Source: Thalassomonas viridans (GTDB lineage: Bacteria; Pseudomonadota; Gammaproteobacteria; Enterobacterales; Alteromonadaceae). Taken from it: a DNA stretch of 64,000 nt. Under the pieces are notes generated by a model. It was given only the letters and a program-made list of their open reading frames with translations. It was not told the DNA's origin and searched no databases. Below, one piece after another: positions 35,119-44,580 of this stretch (position 1 is the stretch's first letter; every line of letters starts with the position of its first letter). The position numbers were made by a program, and so were the translations under genes. The stretch lies in assembly GCF_000948985.2 (NCBI RefSeq), contig NZ_CP059733.1:3348001-3412000 (forward strand), read 5' to 3'.

Positions 35119-35727
35119 TTACTGAGACAAAGAACCAATAGGACGGTTTTTGGCAATACTCCAGGCCGCCGCCGAGAAGCCCTTGTTGGCAACGCTGGCC
35201 CCCTGCACCTGATGATGCCAGGCGATTTCGGTAAAGTTGAGCTTGAACTGCTCCGTCGGCATGTCATTGGGGTGCGACTGGAACTGGATCTCGCTGATCA
35301 TCGCCAGGCGCATCTCAAAACGCATGATGATATTGAGCTGGTCCCCCGAGTTACGCAACACGTAAATCGTGGTGGGATTGCCGGTTTCCGTGTCCAGGGG
35401 CTTGGCCCTGAGACAGTAGTCATACATGCGCGGCGAGGTGACATCGACATATTTGACACAGGTAAAGTCCGAGATGATCGGCCGCCCGGAAGTACGGGAG
35501 CTGTTACTGACATCTGTGGTTACCTGCTGCTGTATGCCCTGGTTGATGGACACCAGCTCGATACAGTTTTTATGATCAAAAGTGCCGTTGGAGTTCTCGC
35601 CGTTGTTGATCGCGCTCCAGTCCGGCCCTTCCGCCCCGTCAATCAGGGAGGCCCCGGTGGTGCCCGCCAGCGTGTCATCCGGTTTGGTAAAGCCACTGAC
35701 ACCAAATTGCAATAAAATTAAATCCAT
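35119..35727 (-). CDS. hcp: T6SS tube protein Hcp (TssD)
   Basis: A 202-residue Hcp-family protein: CIELVSINQGIQQQVTTDV, then TCVKYVDVTSPRMYDYCLRA and QFKLNFTEIAWHH match the tube-subunit beta-barrel. It is longer than the usual 160-172 residues, with an N-terminal insertion (FTKPDDTLAGTTGASLIDG) and a longer C-terminal tail. Hexamers of Hcp stack to form the expelled tube. It lies between the sheath gene and tssE. Confidence 0.9.
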   Translation of the reverse strand: MDLILLQFGVSGFTKPDDTLAGTTGASLIDGAEGPDWSAINNGENSNGTFDHKNCIELVSINQGIQQQVTTDVSNSSRTSGRPIISDFTCVKYVDVTSPRMYDYCLRAKPLDTETGNPTTIYVLRNSGDQLNIIMRFEMRLAMISEIQFQSHPNDMPTEQFKLNFTEIAWHHQVQGASVANKGFSAAAWSIAKNRPIGSLSQ

Positions 35728-35749
35728 AATCTTTCTCTCTTAATAAGGC

Positions 35750-37702
35750 TTAGGGCAGTTCAGCCACCAAACGGATAGAAGTGGTAAGCTCTTCCAGTTG
35801 GAAATGCGGCCGCAGGAACACCACGGCACGGTAACTGCCCGGTTTGCCCGGCACGTCGGTAACATCTATGCGTGAGTCCCGAAGCGGATAGCTGGCCTTC
35901 ATTTCCTGGGGGGCGGAGTCGTCCACCAGCACATAATTGCCTATCCAGTTATTGAGATAGTCGGAGGCGTTTTCCTTGGTCTGGAAGCTGCCGATCTTAT
36001 CCCGCATGATCACCTTGATATAATGGGCAAAACGCGAGGCATTAAGCACATAAGGCAACATGGTGGAAATCCTGGCGTTGGCATTGGCGGCATCGGTATT
36101 GTACTTTTGCGGCAAACCTGTGGTCTGGCCGCCGAAAAATGCCGCCTTGTCGCTGCCCTTGCAATGTAAAATCGCCATAAAGCCCAGATCATTAAGCTCT
36201 TTTTCCCGCCGGTCGGTGATAGACACCTGGGTCGGACAGGTCAGCTTGATATCCCCGGCCGCGGTCTTGAAAGTGTGGGTGGGTAAGCCTTCCACCAGGC
36301 CGCCACCTTCTACGCCGCGGATCGCCGCGAGCCAGCCATGCAGGGAGAAGGCATTGGTGATGCGCTGTCCCAGGATATAGGCGGGGTTGCCCCACAGGTA
36401 TTTCTTGGCGTCGGTACCGTCGACATCCTCGACAAAGTCAAAACCTTCCGCCGCCACGGTTTCCGGCCCGTAAGGCAGGCGCAACAAGACTTTAGGCAAA
36501 GTCAGGGTGACATAACGGGAGTCTTCGCTCTCGCGGAAACTGCGCCATTTGATCAGTTCGGCACTGTCGAAAATCTTAGTCAGATCCCTGGGCTGGGACA
36601 GGCTGAAGAAGTCTTCCATATCGAACAGTTTCGAATAGGCGGAAGAAATAAAAGGCGCATGGGCCGATGCCGCCACCCCGGAGATTTTCTCCAGCAATTC
36701 CACATCCGCCGGATGGCGGCCAAATTCATAATCCCCCACCAGGAAGCTGAAGGGATCGCCGCCGTAGGTGCCGAATTCTTCTTCGTAGACCTTTTTAAAC
36801 AAAGAGCTTTGGTCGAACTCCACCGCCTTTTGCAGATCTTTTAACAGGTCTTCCTTGGAAACATTAAACAGCCTGAGTTTCAGGTGGCTGCCGGTTTCCG
36901 TGTTCATCACCAAAAAGTGCAGACCGCGCCAGGTGGCTTCCAGTTTCTGGAATGCCGGGTCATGCATCACCAGGTTGATCTGCTGGGTGAGCTTGTTGTC
37001 TATTTGCGAGATACGGTCACTCATGCGGTCTGAGGCAATAGGAGACGGATTTTCACCGGCATCTTTGAGTATCGACAAGGCAAACTCGCCGATCAGCTCC
37101 AGCGCATAAGGCTTCTGGCTATCATCAAGCGCCATGCGCCCTTCCGTGAGCATACGGGTGATCAGCTCGTTCGGCTCCACCGCCGACATGTCTTCGGCGC
37201 CTTCATAAACCCCGATAAGTTCAGTTTGCTTGGCCTCGTCGGCCAGGATCTCTTCGAATATGGCATCTAAAGGATCATTGCCGTCAAGTTTCGCCATTAA
37301 ATCCCGGATACGGCAGCGAGACGCGTACACGGTGTTGGTTATCGGGACTTGTTTCACCAGACTCAGCGGGCTGAAATCTTCGATACTGTGAAACAGTAAT
37401 TCCAGATTGGTGGTGGCCCCTTCTTCTCCCGAGATAGCATCGGCGACGGAATAGGCTAAACGGACTTGTGAGCCGGCCATCACATCGTCAAAGTTGTCAC
37501 GGTCGATAAACACAAAAGCCCGTTCTTTGATCGGGGGTAACGCCTCTTGAGGCTTACCTGACAGATCCGCAAGAATACCGACAATCAAAGGCAACTCCCG
37601 TTGCACTATGGCATCACCGATTTCAACATCATAGGTGATGTGTACCCTTGGCGATCTGACCCTGGATAATTTTTTCTGAATACTTTCCAAAATTAGCTCC
37701 AA
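35750..37702 (-). CDS. tssBC: Fused T6SS sheath protein TssB-TssC
   Basis: A 650-residue protein that joins both sheath subunits in one frame. Residues 1 to about 155 are TssB: RVHITYDVEIGDAIVQRELP at 19-38 and RDLMAKLDGNDPLDAIFEEI at 133-152. Residues about 225-650 are TssC: FQKLEATWRGLHFLV at 251-265 and ASRFAHYIKVIMRDKIGSF, ending HFQLEELTTSIRLVAELP. A 65-residue acidic/helical stretch joins them. Normally tssB (about 165 residues) and tssC (about 490) are separate, adjacent genes. There is no stop or start codon at the junction. The sheath contracts to drive Hcp/VgrG out and is recycled by ClpV, whose gene is not in the window. Confidence 0.93.
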   Translation of the reverse strand: MELILESIQKKLSRVRSPRVHITYDVEIGDAIVQRELPLIVGILADLSGKPQEALPPIKERAFVFIDRDNFDDVMAGSQVRLAYSVADAISGEEGATTNLELLFHSIEDFSPLSLVKQVPITNTVYASRCRIRDLMAKLDGNDPLDAIFEEILADEAKQTELIGVYEGAEDMSAVEPNELITRMLTEGRMALDDSQKPYALELIGEFALSILKDAGENPSPIASDRMSDRISQIDNKLTQQINLVMHDPAFQKLEATWRGLHFLVMNTETGSHLKLRLFNVSKEDLLKDLQKAVEFDQSSLFKKVYEEEFGTYGGDPFSFLVGDYEFGRHPADVELLEKISGVAASAHAPFISSAYSKLFDMEDFFSLSQPRDLTKIFDSAELIKWRSFRESEDSRYVTLTLPKVLLRLPYGPETVAAEGFDFVEDVDGTDAKKYLWGNPAYILGQRITNAFSLHGWLAAIRGVEGGGLVEGLPTHTFKTAAGDIKLTCPTQVSITDRREKELNDLGFMAILHCKGSDKAAFFGGQTTGLPQKYNTDAANANARISTMLPYVLNASRFAHYIKVIMRDKIGSFQTKENASDYLNNWIGNYVLVDDSAPQEMKASYPLRDSRIDVTDVPGKPGSYRAVVFLRPHFQLEELTTSIRLVAELP

Positions 37703-37735
37703 ATCACAATTTATTTATGCCAATAACAAAAACAC

Positions 37736-37975
37736 TTACTTGCTTTTTGTTAACCTGTAATACGTTTTGTTGTTGCGTTCTACTGAGCAGACATCACCCT
37801 GCATTGCCAAGATTTTCAGTGCGTTATCAACAGCGACCAGCGAATCTGCAAACTTCTGCTGTTTTACCCACCATTGCGTAATACCGGTAATGGTATCCTC
37901 GCTCTGCGGATGCTCTTGCAGGTAATGCTTGATGAGCACAACAACATCTGTTTGATAGTGATAATTAATACTCAT
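37736..37975 (-). CDS. Small hypothetical protein at the head of the T6SS operon
   Basis: A 79-residue protein that I do not recognise by family. It is helical with a small beta-hairpin at the end (CSVERNNKTYYRLTK), a layout like a winged-helix domain. It begins 36 bp after the sigma-54-type promoter and lies 33 bp before the tssBC start, so it is the first gene of the core T6SS transcript. It could be a small regulator, but no function is known. Confidence 0.65.
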   Translation of the reverse strand: MSINYHYQTDVVVLIKHYLQEHPQSEDTITGITQWWVKQQKFADSLVAVDNALKILAMQGDVCSVERNNKTYYRLTKSK

Positions 37976-38280
37976 GTAGTTCTCTTAATAACTTCTCTGA
38001 GGCCCTAGTAGTGCATAAGGGGTGCCAGTAAAGACAAGCCACGAAAAATCATTCTATCCTTATGATATAAAAGAACTAATTTACGGAAGGCCGATAAGCA
38101 GCCATAAGAAAAACAGCCAGCTAAATGGGGAAGAAAAGACCCTGATGGGTTGATTAATACCCTTAATGCGGGTACAGACTTGTCTTTTTCGTAAGGTAAA
38201 AATATAAGCTCAGATACAACAAGGCAAAGCAGCCCGTTGGCGGGAAGCAATAAGATAAGTGTGGGAGATCTGCCCCGAGG
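37976..38280. other. 305-bp intergenic region with the T6SS promoter
   Basis: It holds the sigma-54-type promoter at 38011-38027. The rest, 38030-38280, should contain upstream binding sites for the activator; no clear palindrome was identified. No gene is supported. Confidence 0.5.
38011..38027 (-). promoter_or_regulatory. Sigma-54 promoter of the core T6SS operon
   Basis: The minus-strand sequence TGGCACCCCTTATGCAC has a perfect -24 element (TGGCAC), the exact 10-base spacing from GG to GC, and a -12 element ATGCA that differs from TTGCA at one base. It lies 36 bp before the first gene, which gives a plausible short leader. The adjacent gene encodes a sigma-54 activator. Confidence 0.75.
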
Positions 38281-39324
38281 TTAATCCAGCTGCAGGCCCT
38301 GGCGATTAATTTGATATTTTTTTACCAGCTTGCCAAAAGCCCTGCGTTCCTTACCGCACATATTGGCGGCTTTGGTGACATTGCCTTTGGTCTGGTGCAG
38401 TAGTTTTGTAACGAAGCTGGCTTCGAAGTCTTCTATGGCTTTACGCTTGGCTTCGCAAAAATCCAGCCCGGTATCGGAAACCTCGTCTTTTTCCCTGTTG
38501 CCTGCAACTGAAGTTTCAGCCTGGGGTTGTGCCTGGCTGGCAGAGGACGGCAAGCGGTTTTGATCCAGCTCTATAGTGACCGCCTCGTCAATAACCGGGC
38601 CGCTGGCGAGCAGGTAATAGCGGTGGATGGTATTTTCCAGCTCACGGATATTGCCCGGCCAGTGGTACTGTTTAAGCTTGGCAAATAAGCGCGTACAAAT
38701 GCCGCTGCGGTTCAGGCCGTATTCATTATTGAACTTGTTGATGAAATAGGAAATCAATTCGCCCAAATCGTCAATACGCTCTCTGAGCGGCGGCATGCGC
38801 ACGCTGAGAATAAATAGCCGGAAATATAAGTCCTGCCTGAATTCACCGGTTTCGATTTTTTTACATAAGTCGCAGTTGGCGGCGGCGATAATCCTGACAT
38901 TGGCTTTGATCACCTGGCTCGAACCCACGGGCCGAAATTCCGACTCCTGTAATAGCCTTAACAGCGCGGTCTGGGATTTTAGCGACAGGCTGTCTATTTC
39001 ATCAAAGAAAATAGAACCGCCATCGGCTGCCACCAATAAACCTTCCTTATCGGTTTTAGCATCGGTAAAAGCGCCTTTTTTATAACCAAAAAGCTCACTG
39101 ACAAAAAGTTCGTCTGAAAAGGTAGAGCAATTGAGGGCGATAAAAGGTTTATCGGCGAAGATACCGCTATAGTGCAGTCCCCTGGCGGCAAGCTCTTTAC
39201 CTGTTCCGGTTTCCCCGGTGATCAATACAGGCGCCGAGTACTGGGCATTGATTTTGATTAGTGTTTTAACCTGAGTTATCGAGGCGGATTGTCCGATAAT
39301 ATTGTTATCTATGATACTAAACAA
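38281..39324 (-). CDS. Sigma-54-dependent transcriptional activator (VasH-like)
   Basis: A 347-residue protein made of an AAA+ sigma-54 interaction domain and a C-terminal Fis-type helix-turn-helix, with no N-terminal sensor domain. Walker A is GETGTGKE at 37-44, Walker B is SIFFDEID at 104-111. The sigma-54 contact loop reads GAFTDA at 84-89 instead of the usual GAFTGA. The DNA-binding helix is near LLHQTKGNVTKAANMCGKER. It most likely activates the two sigma-54-type promoters found here. The absence of a sensor domain suggests control by its own expression. Confidence 0.9.
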   Translation of the reverse strand: MFSIIDNNIIGQSASITQVKTLIKINAQYSAPVLITGETGTGKELAARGLHYSGIFADKPFIALNCSTFSDELFVSELFGYKKGAFTDAKTDKEGLLVAADGGSIFFDEIDSLSLKSQTALLRLLQESEFRPVGSSQVIKANVRIIAAANCDLCKKIETGEFRQDLYFRLFILSVRMPPLRERIDDLGELISYFINKFNNEYGLNRSGICTRLFAKLKQYHWPGNIRELENTIHRYYLLASGPVIDEAVTIELDQNRLPSSASQAQPQAETSVAGNREKDEVSDTGLDFCEAKRKAIEDFEASFVTKLLHQTKGNVTKAANMCGKERRAFGKLVKKYQINRQGLQLD

Positions 39325-39876
39325 AGGCTTTCCTCCCTGCTGTTTAATTCATCCATGCTTGCAATGCCACTCGCTCAATCAACTTATTAATAAAATAATA
39401 AATTCTGATAACACAAGATATTAGATAAAGGGTAAAGCAAAAATAGCGCCAACGGACAATAATTTCTGGCCACTAACCATTATAAATATAACAAAAAATA
39501 AATTTTCCGCCTGTTTGTTGTAGATTCTTTGTTCATTTCATGTTAAAGACTCCCGATTAAACGTTAAGATACGCTAAAGGCAAGCCTGTCAATAAAACCG
39601 GTAATGACCTGTCAATAACCGGGATAAATTTCTGCTTAACCTCTGCACTTAGTAAGCTTTGGGGAGAACTTTCGGGCTGATGCCGGGTTGAAAAACACCC
39701 TGAACGGGTAGTATTGCACCCTATCCGGTTGAAACAGGCATTATCCCTGCCTGGTTTCTTGATCCTCAGAAGTTATGCCCTATCGTTTTTAGCTCAATTT
39801 CAGCCGTGAAAACTGAAAGGTAAGGAGCAGCATAAAACGGAACCTTAAACAAGAGCACTAAATCACTTAACCAAGG
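39325..39876. other. 552-bp divergent intergenic region
   Basis: No gene is supported. It contains the promoters of the activator (-) and the LamG gene (+), an A/T-rich stretch at 39380-39500, and a pair of direct repeats at 39585-39618. Confidence 0.5.
39585..39618. repeat. Direct repeat CCTGTCAATAA, possible regulator binding sites
   Basis: CCTGTCAATAA occurs at 39585-39595 and again at 39608-39618, each followed within two bases by ACCGG or CCGGG. The starts are 23 bp apart, about two helical turns, as for a pair of protein-binding sites. The sites lie 260-270 bp from each flanking gene. Chance cannot be excluded. Confidence 0.35.
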
Positions 39877-40656
39877 TTGACTAACATGCGTGTATTACTA
39901 TTAATTTTTTTCTGTTTAACTATCAATGCCCTGTCCCCAAATGCCAATGCCAGCTTAATCCTTCACTATGACTTTAACGGCGATGTCACCGACAAATCGG
40001 GTAATGGCCTTGACGGTACTATCACCGGCAGCCCGGCCTTTGTCGCCGGCGAGTTTGATCAGGCACTTAACATCAATAATCCCATAGGACAAACGGGTGC
40101 CACTGAATATGTCTCACTCCCTAACCATGCCGCCTTACAGGCGCTGTCTACGTCTTCTTTTACCTGGGCAATAAAGTACAAGACGACAGATGTGGCAATG
40201 ACCAATGGCCGTACCTTTGGCATTCAGAATACCCAGACTAACGGCGGATTTGGCGGAACCTACAATGACGGTATCCGGGTAACCTCTAATGCCTTTGTCA
40301 TTGGCACCAATCAGGAAATGTATACGGATCCCGAGTCCGAGTCTGATGCCAATGCGATCACCACAGATGGCGAATACCACTGGGTATTTCTCGTCATTGA
40401 CCGGGTTGAAAAAACTTTTGAATATTACGTAGACGAACATCTTATCGTCTCCAAAATATTCACCGATCTGGGATCGGTATCATTTGACAATATCAGTATC
40501 GGCAGGATAAGCGGATTGCCGGACTTTGGTGCGCGATTTACCACGGTAGACGAGGTCCTGATCTATGATATAGCCCTTGACCAAAATGGCGTTGAACAAG
40601 TCAATGCCCATAACTTTTTGCCCTGGTGCCGGAACCCGGGGTGTTTATACTTATGA
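39877..40656 (+). CDS. Secreted LamG-domain (concanavalin A-like) protein
   Basis: A 259-residue protein with a signal peptide (MRVLLLIFFCLTINALSPNANA, shown only in part). From SLILHYDFNGDVTDKSGNGL onward it is one LamG/concanavalin A-like fold, with the typical DFNG...D.SGNG start and EVLIYDIALDQNGVEQV end. Such domains bind glycans. The C-terminus is short (FLPWCRNPGCLYL) with two Cys and no obvious PEP-CTERM or sorting motif. It stands alone with GC-poor flanks. Confidence 0.8.
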   Translation: MTNMRVLLLIFFCLTINALSPNANASLILHYDFNGDVTDKSGNGLDGTITGSPAFVAGEFDQALNINNPIGQTGATEYVSLPNHAALQALSTSSFTWAIKYKTTDVAMTNGRTFGIQNTQTNGGFGGTYNDGIRVTSNAFVIGTNQEMYTDPESESDANAITTDGEYHWVFLVIDRVEKTFEYYVDEHLIVSKIFTDLGSVSFDNISIGRISGLPDFGARFTTVDEVLIYDIALDQNGVEQVNAHNFLPWCRNPGCLYL

Positions 40657-40770
40657 TGCTGGCCTTGTTTGTATTGGCCGGCAATCTTACTCTAAGGCCT
40701 CGCCGTATTTAAATTGACGGCTTTTCCCGGTACTAAGGTTTTATTACCGGCAACCGGACAACAGCAAGCA

Positions 40771-41766
40771 TCATGATTTTGTCACTAATTCCATTGCAGC
40801 ATATTCCTTGGCAGCAAAAGCACGGATATTGGCCAGGGTGGTTTTGGCAATCCCGGTTAAAGCTTCTTTAGTAAAGAACCCCTGATGACCTGTGATCAGT
40901 ACATTGGGAAAAGTGAGCAAACGGGCAAAAACATCGTCTTGTAACAGCAGATTTGACTGATCTTCAAAGAACAAGCCTGCTTCTTCTTCGTAGACGTCCA
41001 GGCCCAGGTAACCGATACGGGCAGATTTTAGCCCCCGGATCACCGCCTGGGTATCGATAAGGGCGCCCCGGCTGGTATTGATCAGGGTTACACCGGGTTT
41101 CATGCTGGCAATGGCCTGCTCATTAATCATATGGAAAGTATCTTGCTGTAAGGGGCAATGCAGGGAAATAATATCGGCTTGGCGCCAGATCTCCGTAAGA
41201 CCAACATAAGGGATCCCCAGGCTTTTTAGCGCTTCATCCGGCTGGGGATCACAGGCGATGACCTCACAGCCCAGCCCGCGCATTATCCGGACAAAAACAC
41301 TGCCGATTTTTCCCGTACCTATCACGCCAATGGTTTTCTTGTATAAATCAAAACCTAACAGGCCGTTTAGACTGTAATCATTTTCACGTACCCGGTTAAA
41401 GGCACGGTGAATATTCCGGTTAAGCGATAACAGCAGTGCCAGGGCATGTTCCGCCACGCTATGGGGAGAATAGGCAGGCACCCGGCATACCTTAATGCCC
41501 GCCTGCTGTGCGGCAGCCAAATCGACATTATTAAAACCGGCACAGCGCAGGGCGATAAGTTTCACGCCGTTTTTTTGCAGGCATTTAATGGTGGCGCTGT
41601 TTAAATCATCATTGACGAAACAGCACACTACTTCAAAACCTTGCGCCATAGCGGCGGTTGATGTGTCTAACCGGGCTTCGAAAAAGGTCATGGCAAAACC
41701 GCTATCATCATATTGACCCAGGTATTCCCGATCATAAGGTTTGCTGGAGAATACGGCAATTTTCAT
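40771..41766 (-). CDS. ldhA: D-lactate dehydrogenase (2-hydroxyacid dehydrogenase)
   Basis: A 331-residue NAD-dependent D-2-hydroxyacid dehydrogenase, closest in layout to fermentative LdhA. The dinucleotide site reads GVIGTGKIG near residue 147. The catalytic Arg lies in NTSRGALID near 235, the Glu in the YEEEAGLFF region, and the catalytic His in GHQGFFTKEAL near 297. It reduces pyruvate to D-lactate under fermentation. The ATG follows AAAAGGGGG. Confidence 0.9.
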   Translation of the reverse strand: MKIAVFSSKPYDREYLGQYDDSGFAMTFFEARLDTSTAAMAQGFEVVCCFVNDDLNSATIKCLQKNGVKLIALRCAGFNNVDLAAAQQAGIKVCRVPAYSPHSVAEHALALLLSLNRNIHRAFNRVRENDYSLNGLLGFDLYKKTIGVIGTGKIGSVFVRIMRGLGCEVIACDPQPDEALKSLGIPYVGLTEIWRQADIISLHCPLQQDTFHMINEQAIASMKPGVTLINTSRGALIDTQAVIRGLKSARIGYLGLDVYEEEAGLFFEDQSNLLLQDDVFARLLTFPNVLITGHQGFFTKEALTGIAKTTLANIRAFAAKEYAAMELVTKS

Positions 41767-41874
41767 ACTACCCCCTTTTTTATGTTAAATTAATAACTTC
41801 CCGTTTCAATTTAGCACAAAGGGTTTGTAGTGAACATGCCTCAAGGCAGAGCACCGGGATTTGCCTGTAAAAGC

Positions 41875-42402
41875 TTAAGACGCCAGGTTAATTGTCAGTT
41901 TCAGCGGCGAGCTTGATAAACTTGTGGTGTACGCTGATTTACTGCCTAACTCTTTATCAAGATGATTAAAAAGCTTATTGATTTTTTCATTGGCGCGGTT
42001 GTGGTTCACCAGGTCAAGCACTTGCCTGAGCTGCCGGTTAAATTCCCTGAATAAACGCCTATCCCTGCCGCTCATAACGGTTTGCAGTAAAAACTGCCTT
42101 TGCTCATACCAGCACTTGAGTTGCTGCCTGATACAAGAAACTTTACCGCTTTGTTTTTGCTGATATAAGTCTTTGATATAATCGTTTATTTCAATTAGCT
42201 TTTCTTGATCACCCGCACTCAGCTTTAAGCTTGTTTGGGCAAAAAGTTCATCAACCTGATCTAAAACAGTGTTCACGACAGCGAGCGCTTCATCCGTAAT
42301 GCCAGCTAGTGACATATAGTTTTGACGTTTCAAATCACTTTGCCGGATTATAAATTGGCGTGACTTGGTTACCGGTATTAGTTTTTTTAAGATCTTATTC
42401 AT
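41875..42402 (-). CDS. Hypothetical helical protein
   Basis: A 175-residue protein that I do not recognise. It is rich in Lys, Gln, Leu and Asn and predicted to be all-helical (LAVVNTVLDQVDELFAQ, LFREFNRQLRQVLDLVNH), with a basic N-terminus and no signal peptide. The ATG is preceded by a weak ribosome site. It has no operon partner. Confidence 0.6.
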   Translation of the reverse strand: MNKILKKLIPVTKSRQFIIRQSDLKRQNYMSLAGITDEALAVVNTVLDQVDELFAQTSLKLSAGDQEKLIEINDYIKDLYQQKQSGKVSCIRQQLKCWYEQRQFLLQTVMSGRDRRLFREFNRQLRQVLDLVNHNRANEKINKLFNHLDKELGSKSAYTTSLSSSPLKLTINLAS

Positions 42403-42721
42403 ACTGCTTCACCCGGGGAATGCCCCTACTTCATGGTTGATGCAAAAAATTTAACAAAAACCTATCACAGCAAATAGTTGAGAAATGCATTAGTTTGTAT
42501 CTGTATGTAGCTGGGGCAAATCCGGAAATAATGCCGTTTCTACAATTGAGCATGCACCTCCCTGCCCCACATGACTGAGAGAGCAAGGGTTGAAAAGTGA
42601 TAAGACACTGATTAACATCCGTTTTGAGCCCCCTACAAAAACATAACATTTTTCAGACATAACTTACCTGACGGTTTTATAAGATCGTTTCAAGGTTTTT
42701 GTTTTAGGGAGCACCTTATAT
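42403..42721. other. 319-bp divergent intergenic region
   Basis: It separates the helical hypothetical gene (-) from the DUF1800 gene (+). Nothing beyond ordinary A/T-rich promoter-like sequence is seen. Confidence 0.4.
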
Positions 42722-44551
42722 ATGAAACGGCATATAAGTTTCATCCTTGTCGCTTTACTTAGCGCATGTGGCGGCGGTGGCGGGGAAAGCAGCAACGGCG
42801 ACAGCAATATCAATAACAACCCGGTGATCAGTCCCCCGGATACCGGCAACGGCTCAGGTTCAAACGGAGAGTCCGGCAATGGCGAAACCGGCGGCGGTGA
42901 AGGCTCAGGCAACACAGATGCAGTACTTACCGAAACTAAGGAGATCAGCCGTTTCCTGACCCAGGCCAGCTTCGGCCCTACCTCACAGAACATTTCCGCC
43001 ATGCAGGGACAAAGCGTATCGTCCTGGCTGAAAAGCGAATTTGAAAAACCCGTCAGCCTGCACGCTCCGCTGATAGCAGAATATCAGGAGGCAGGCCTGC
43101 TTGAACATGTCGCCGGTATGGCCTTTTGGAAAAATGCCATCGGGGCTGATGATCAACTGCGTCAGCGTATGGCCTTTGCCCTGTCGCAAATCCTGGTGGT
43201 GTCTGATTTTGGCGAAAACCTGTTGTTTGATGTACCCCAGTCCATAGGTTACTACCAGGATATTTTGACCACACATGCTTTCGGCAACTACCGGGAGTTG
43301 CTGGAAGCGGTAACCTACTCTCCCGCCATGGGATTTTATCTTACCTATATGGGCAGCGAAAAAGGCGATCCCGACACCGGCCGTATGCCGGATGAAAACT
43401 ATGCCCGGGAAATCCTCCAGTTATTTACCATAGGCCTGGTTAAGCTCAATATGGACGGCAGCCCTGTGCTGGACGATCAGGGTAAGGCCATTGAAACCTA
43501 TGATAACCATGATATTACCGGCCTGGCCAAAGTCTTTACCGGTCTGAATTTATATGAGGGAGTGGACGACAGCGGCGAGGAACTTGAAGAGACGGCCAGG
43601 GTTGCCATGCCAATGCAGGTTTTTGCAGAGTCCCATTCTCCCCTGGAAAAAAGCTTTCTCGGACAAAGCATTGCCGCCAATACCTCCGCCCGGGAGAGCA
43701 TTAGTCAGGCTTTGGATATCATCTTTGCCCACCCCAATGTCGCCCCCTTTATCAGCCGTCAGCTGATCCAGCGTTTTGTAACCAGCAATCCAAGCCCTGA
43801 ATATATAGCACGAGTTGCTGCGGCTTTTGAAACCGGCCTGTACCGCTTTAGCGACGGCAGCAGCGTCGGCACCAAGATCCGGGGAGATCTAAAAGCCACC
43901 CTGGCGGCGGTACTGGCGGACGAAGCAGCCAGAAACAGCTCGGTAGCCCAGGGCTTTGGCAAGGTTAAAGAGCCGGTCTTAAGGTTTAGCCAGTGGGCGC
44001 GTGCCTTTGCCTCAGCCAATGTAACCCCGGAATATATGTTCGAGCTCTGGGATACCAGTGCCGCCAATACCCTCGGCCAGCATCCCTACCGCTCGCCTTC
44101 GGTGTTTAACTTTTACCGTCCGGGTTATATTAAACCCGCAAGCGCCACCGGGGCGGTCGGGCTGACTATGCCCGAACTGCAAATCCTCAATGCCACCACT
44201 TTGCCCGGTTATATCAATTTCATCAGCTTTTTCATTAATGCCGAGATGGACAGCGAGGAATACCGGCAGGAGTACGCCGAATTTGTCGAAATCGACCAGG
44301 TTAACCTGGATCCCAACCAGACCATAGCAAGTTTTGCCCCCGACTATAGTACGGAAATCGCCCTGGCAGACGATGCCGCAGCATTGGTAGCCCATCTCGA
44401 TATCCTGCTGGCTTCTGGTCGCCTGGGAGACACCTCCAGGGATCGTATTATCCAGGCCATCAATGGCATAGATGCTGAAGATAAAACCCACAGGGTACAA
44501 ACCGCGGTATTAATGGTAATGACCAGCCCGGAATATTTGGTACAGCTATAA
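42722..44551 (+). CDS. DUF1800-domain lipoprotein
   Basis: A 609-residue protein with a lipoprotein signal (LLSACGGGGG, Cys at residue 16), a Gly/Ser/Asn-rich linker to about residue 60, then a DUF1800 domain (FLTQASFGPTSQNISAMQG; later YAREILQLFTIGLVKLNMDG; HPYRSPSVFNFYRPGY). DUF1800 proteins are exported and usually encoded with a DUF1501 protein, as here (30 bp spacing). Their role is not established; they occur in marine and cell-surface carbohydrate contexts. Confidence 0.9.
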   Translation: MKRHISFILVALLSACGGGGGESSNGDSNINNNPVISPPDTGNGSGSNGESGNGETGGGEGSGNTDAVLTETKEISRFLTQASFGPTSQNISAMQGQSVSSWLKSEFEKPVSLHAPLIAEYQEAGLLEHVAGMAFWKNAIGADDQLRQRMAFALSQILVVSDFGENLLFDVPQSIGYYQDILTTHAFGNYRELLEAVTYSPAMGFYLTYMGSEKGDPDTGRMPDENYAREILQLFTIGLVKLNMDGSPVLDDQGKAIETYDNHDITGLAKVFTGLNLYEGVDDSGEELEETARVAMPMQVFAESHSPLEKSFLGQSIAANTSARESISQALDIIFAHPNVAPFISRQLIQRFVTSNPSPEYIARVAAAFETGLYRFSDGSSVGTKIRGDLKATLAAVLADEAARNSSVAQGFGKVKEPVLRFSQWARAFASANVTPEYMFELWDTSAANTLGQHPYRSPSVFNFYRPGYIKPASATGAVGLTMPELQILNATTLPGYINFISFFINAEMDSEEYRQEYAEFVEIDQVNLDPNQTIASFAPDYSTEIALADDAAALVAHLDILLASGRLGDTSRDRIIQAINGIDAEDKTHRVQTAVLMVMTSPEYLVQL

Positions 44552-44580
44552 CCGGCGTATGCCGCAAAGGAAACATCACC

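Noticed and set aside
38005..38250. An 81-codon minus-strand frame upstream of the T6SS operon
   Set aside because: It covers the sigma-54-type promoter and has no ribosome site.
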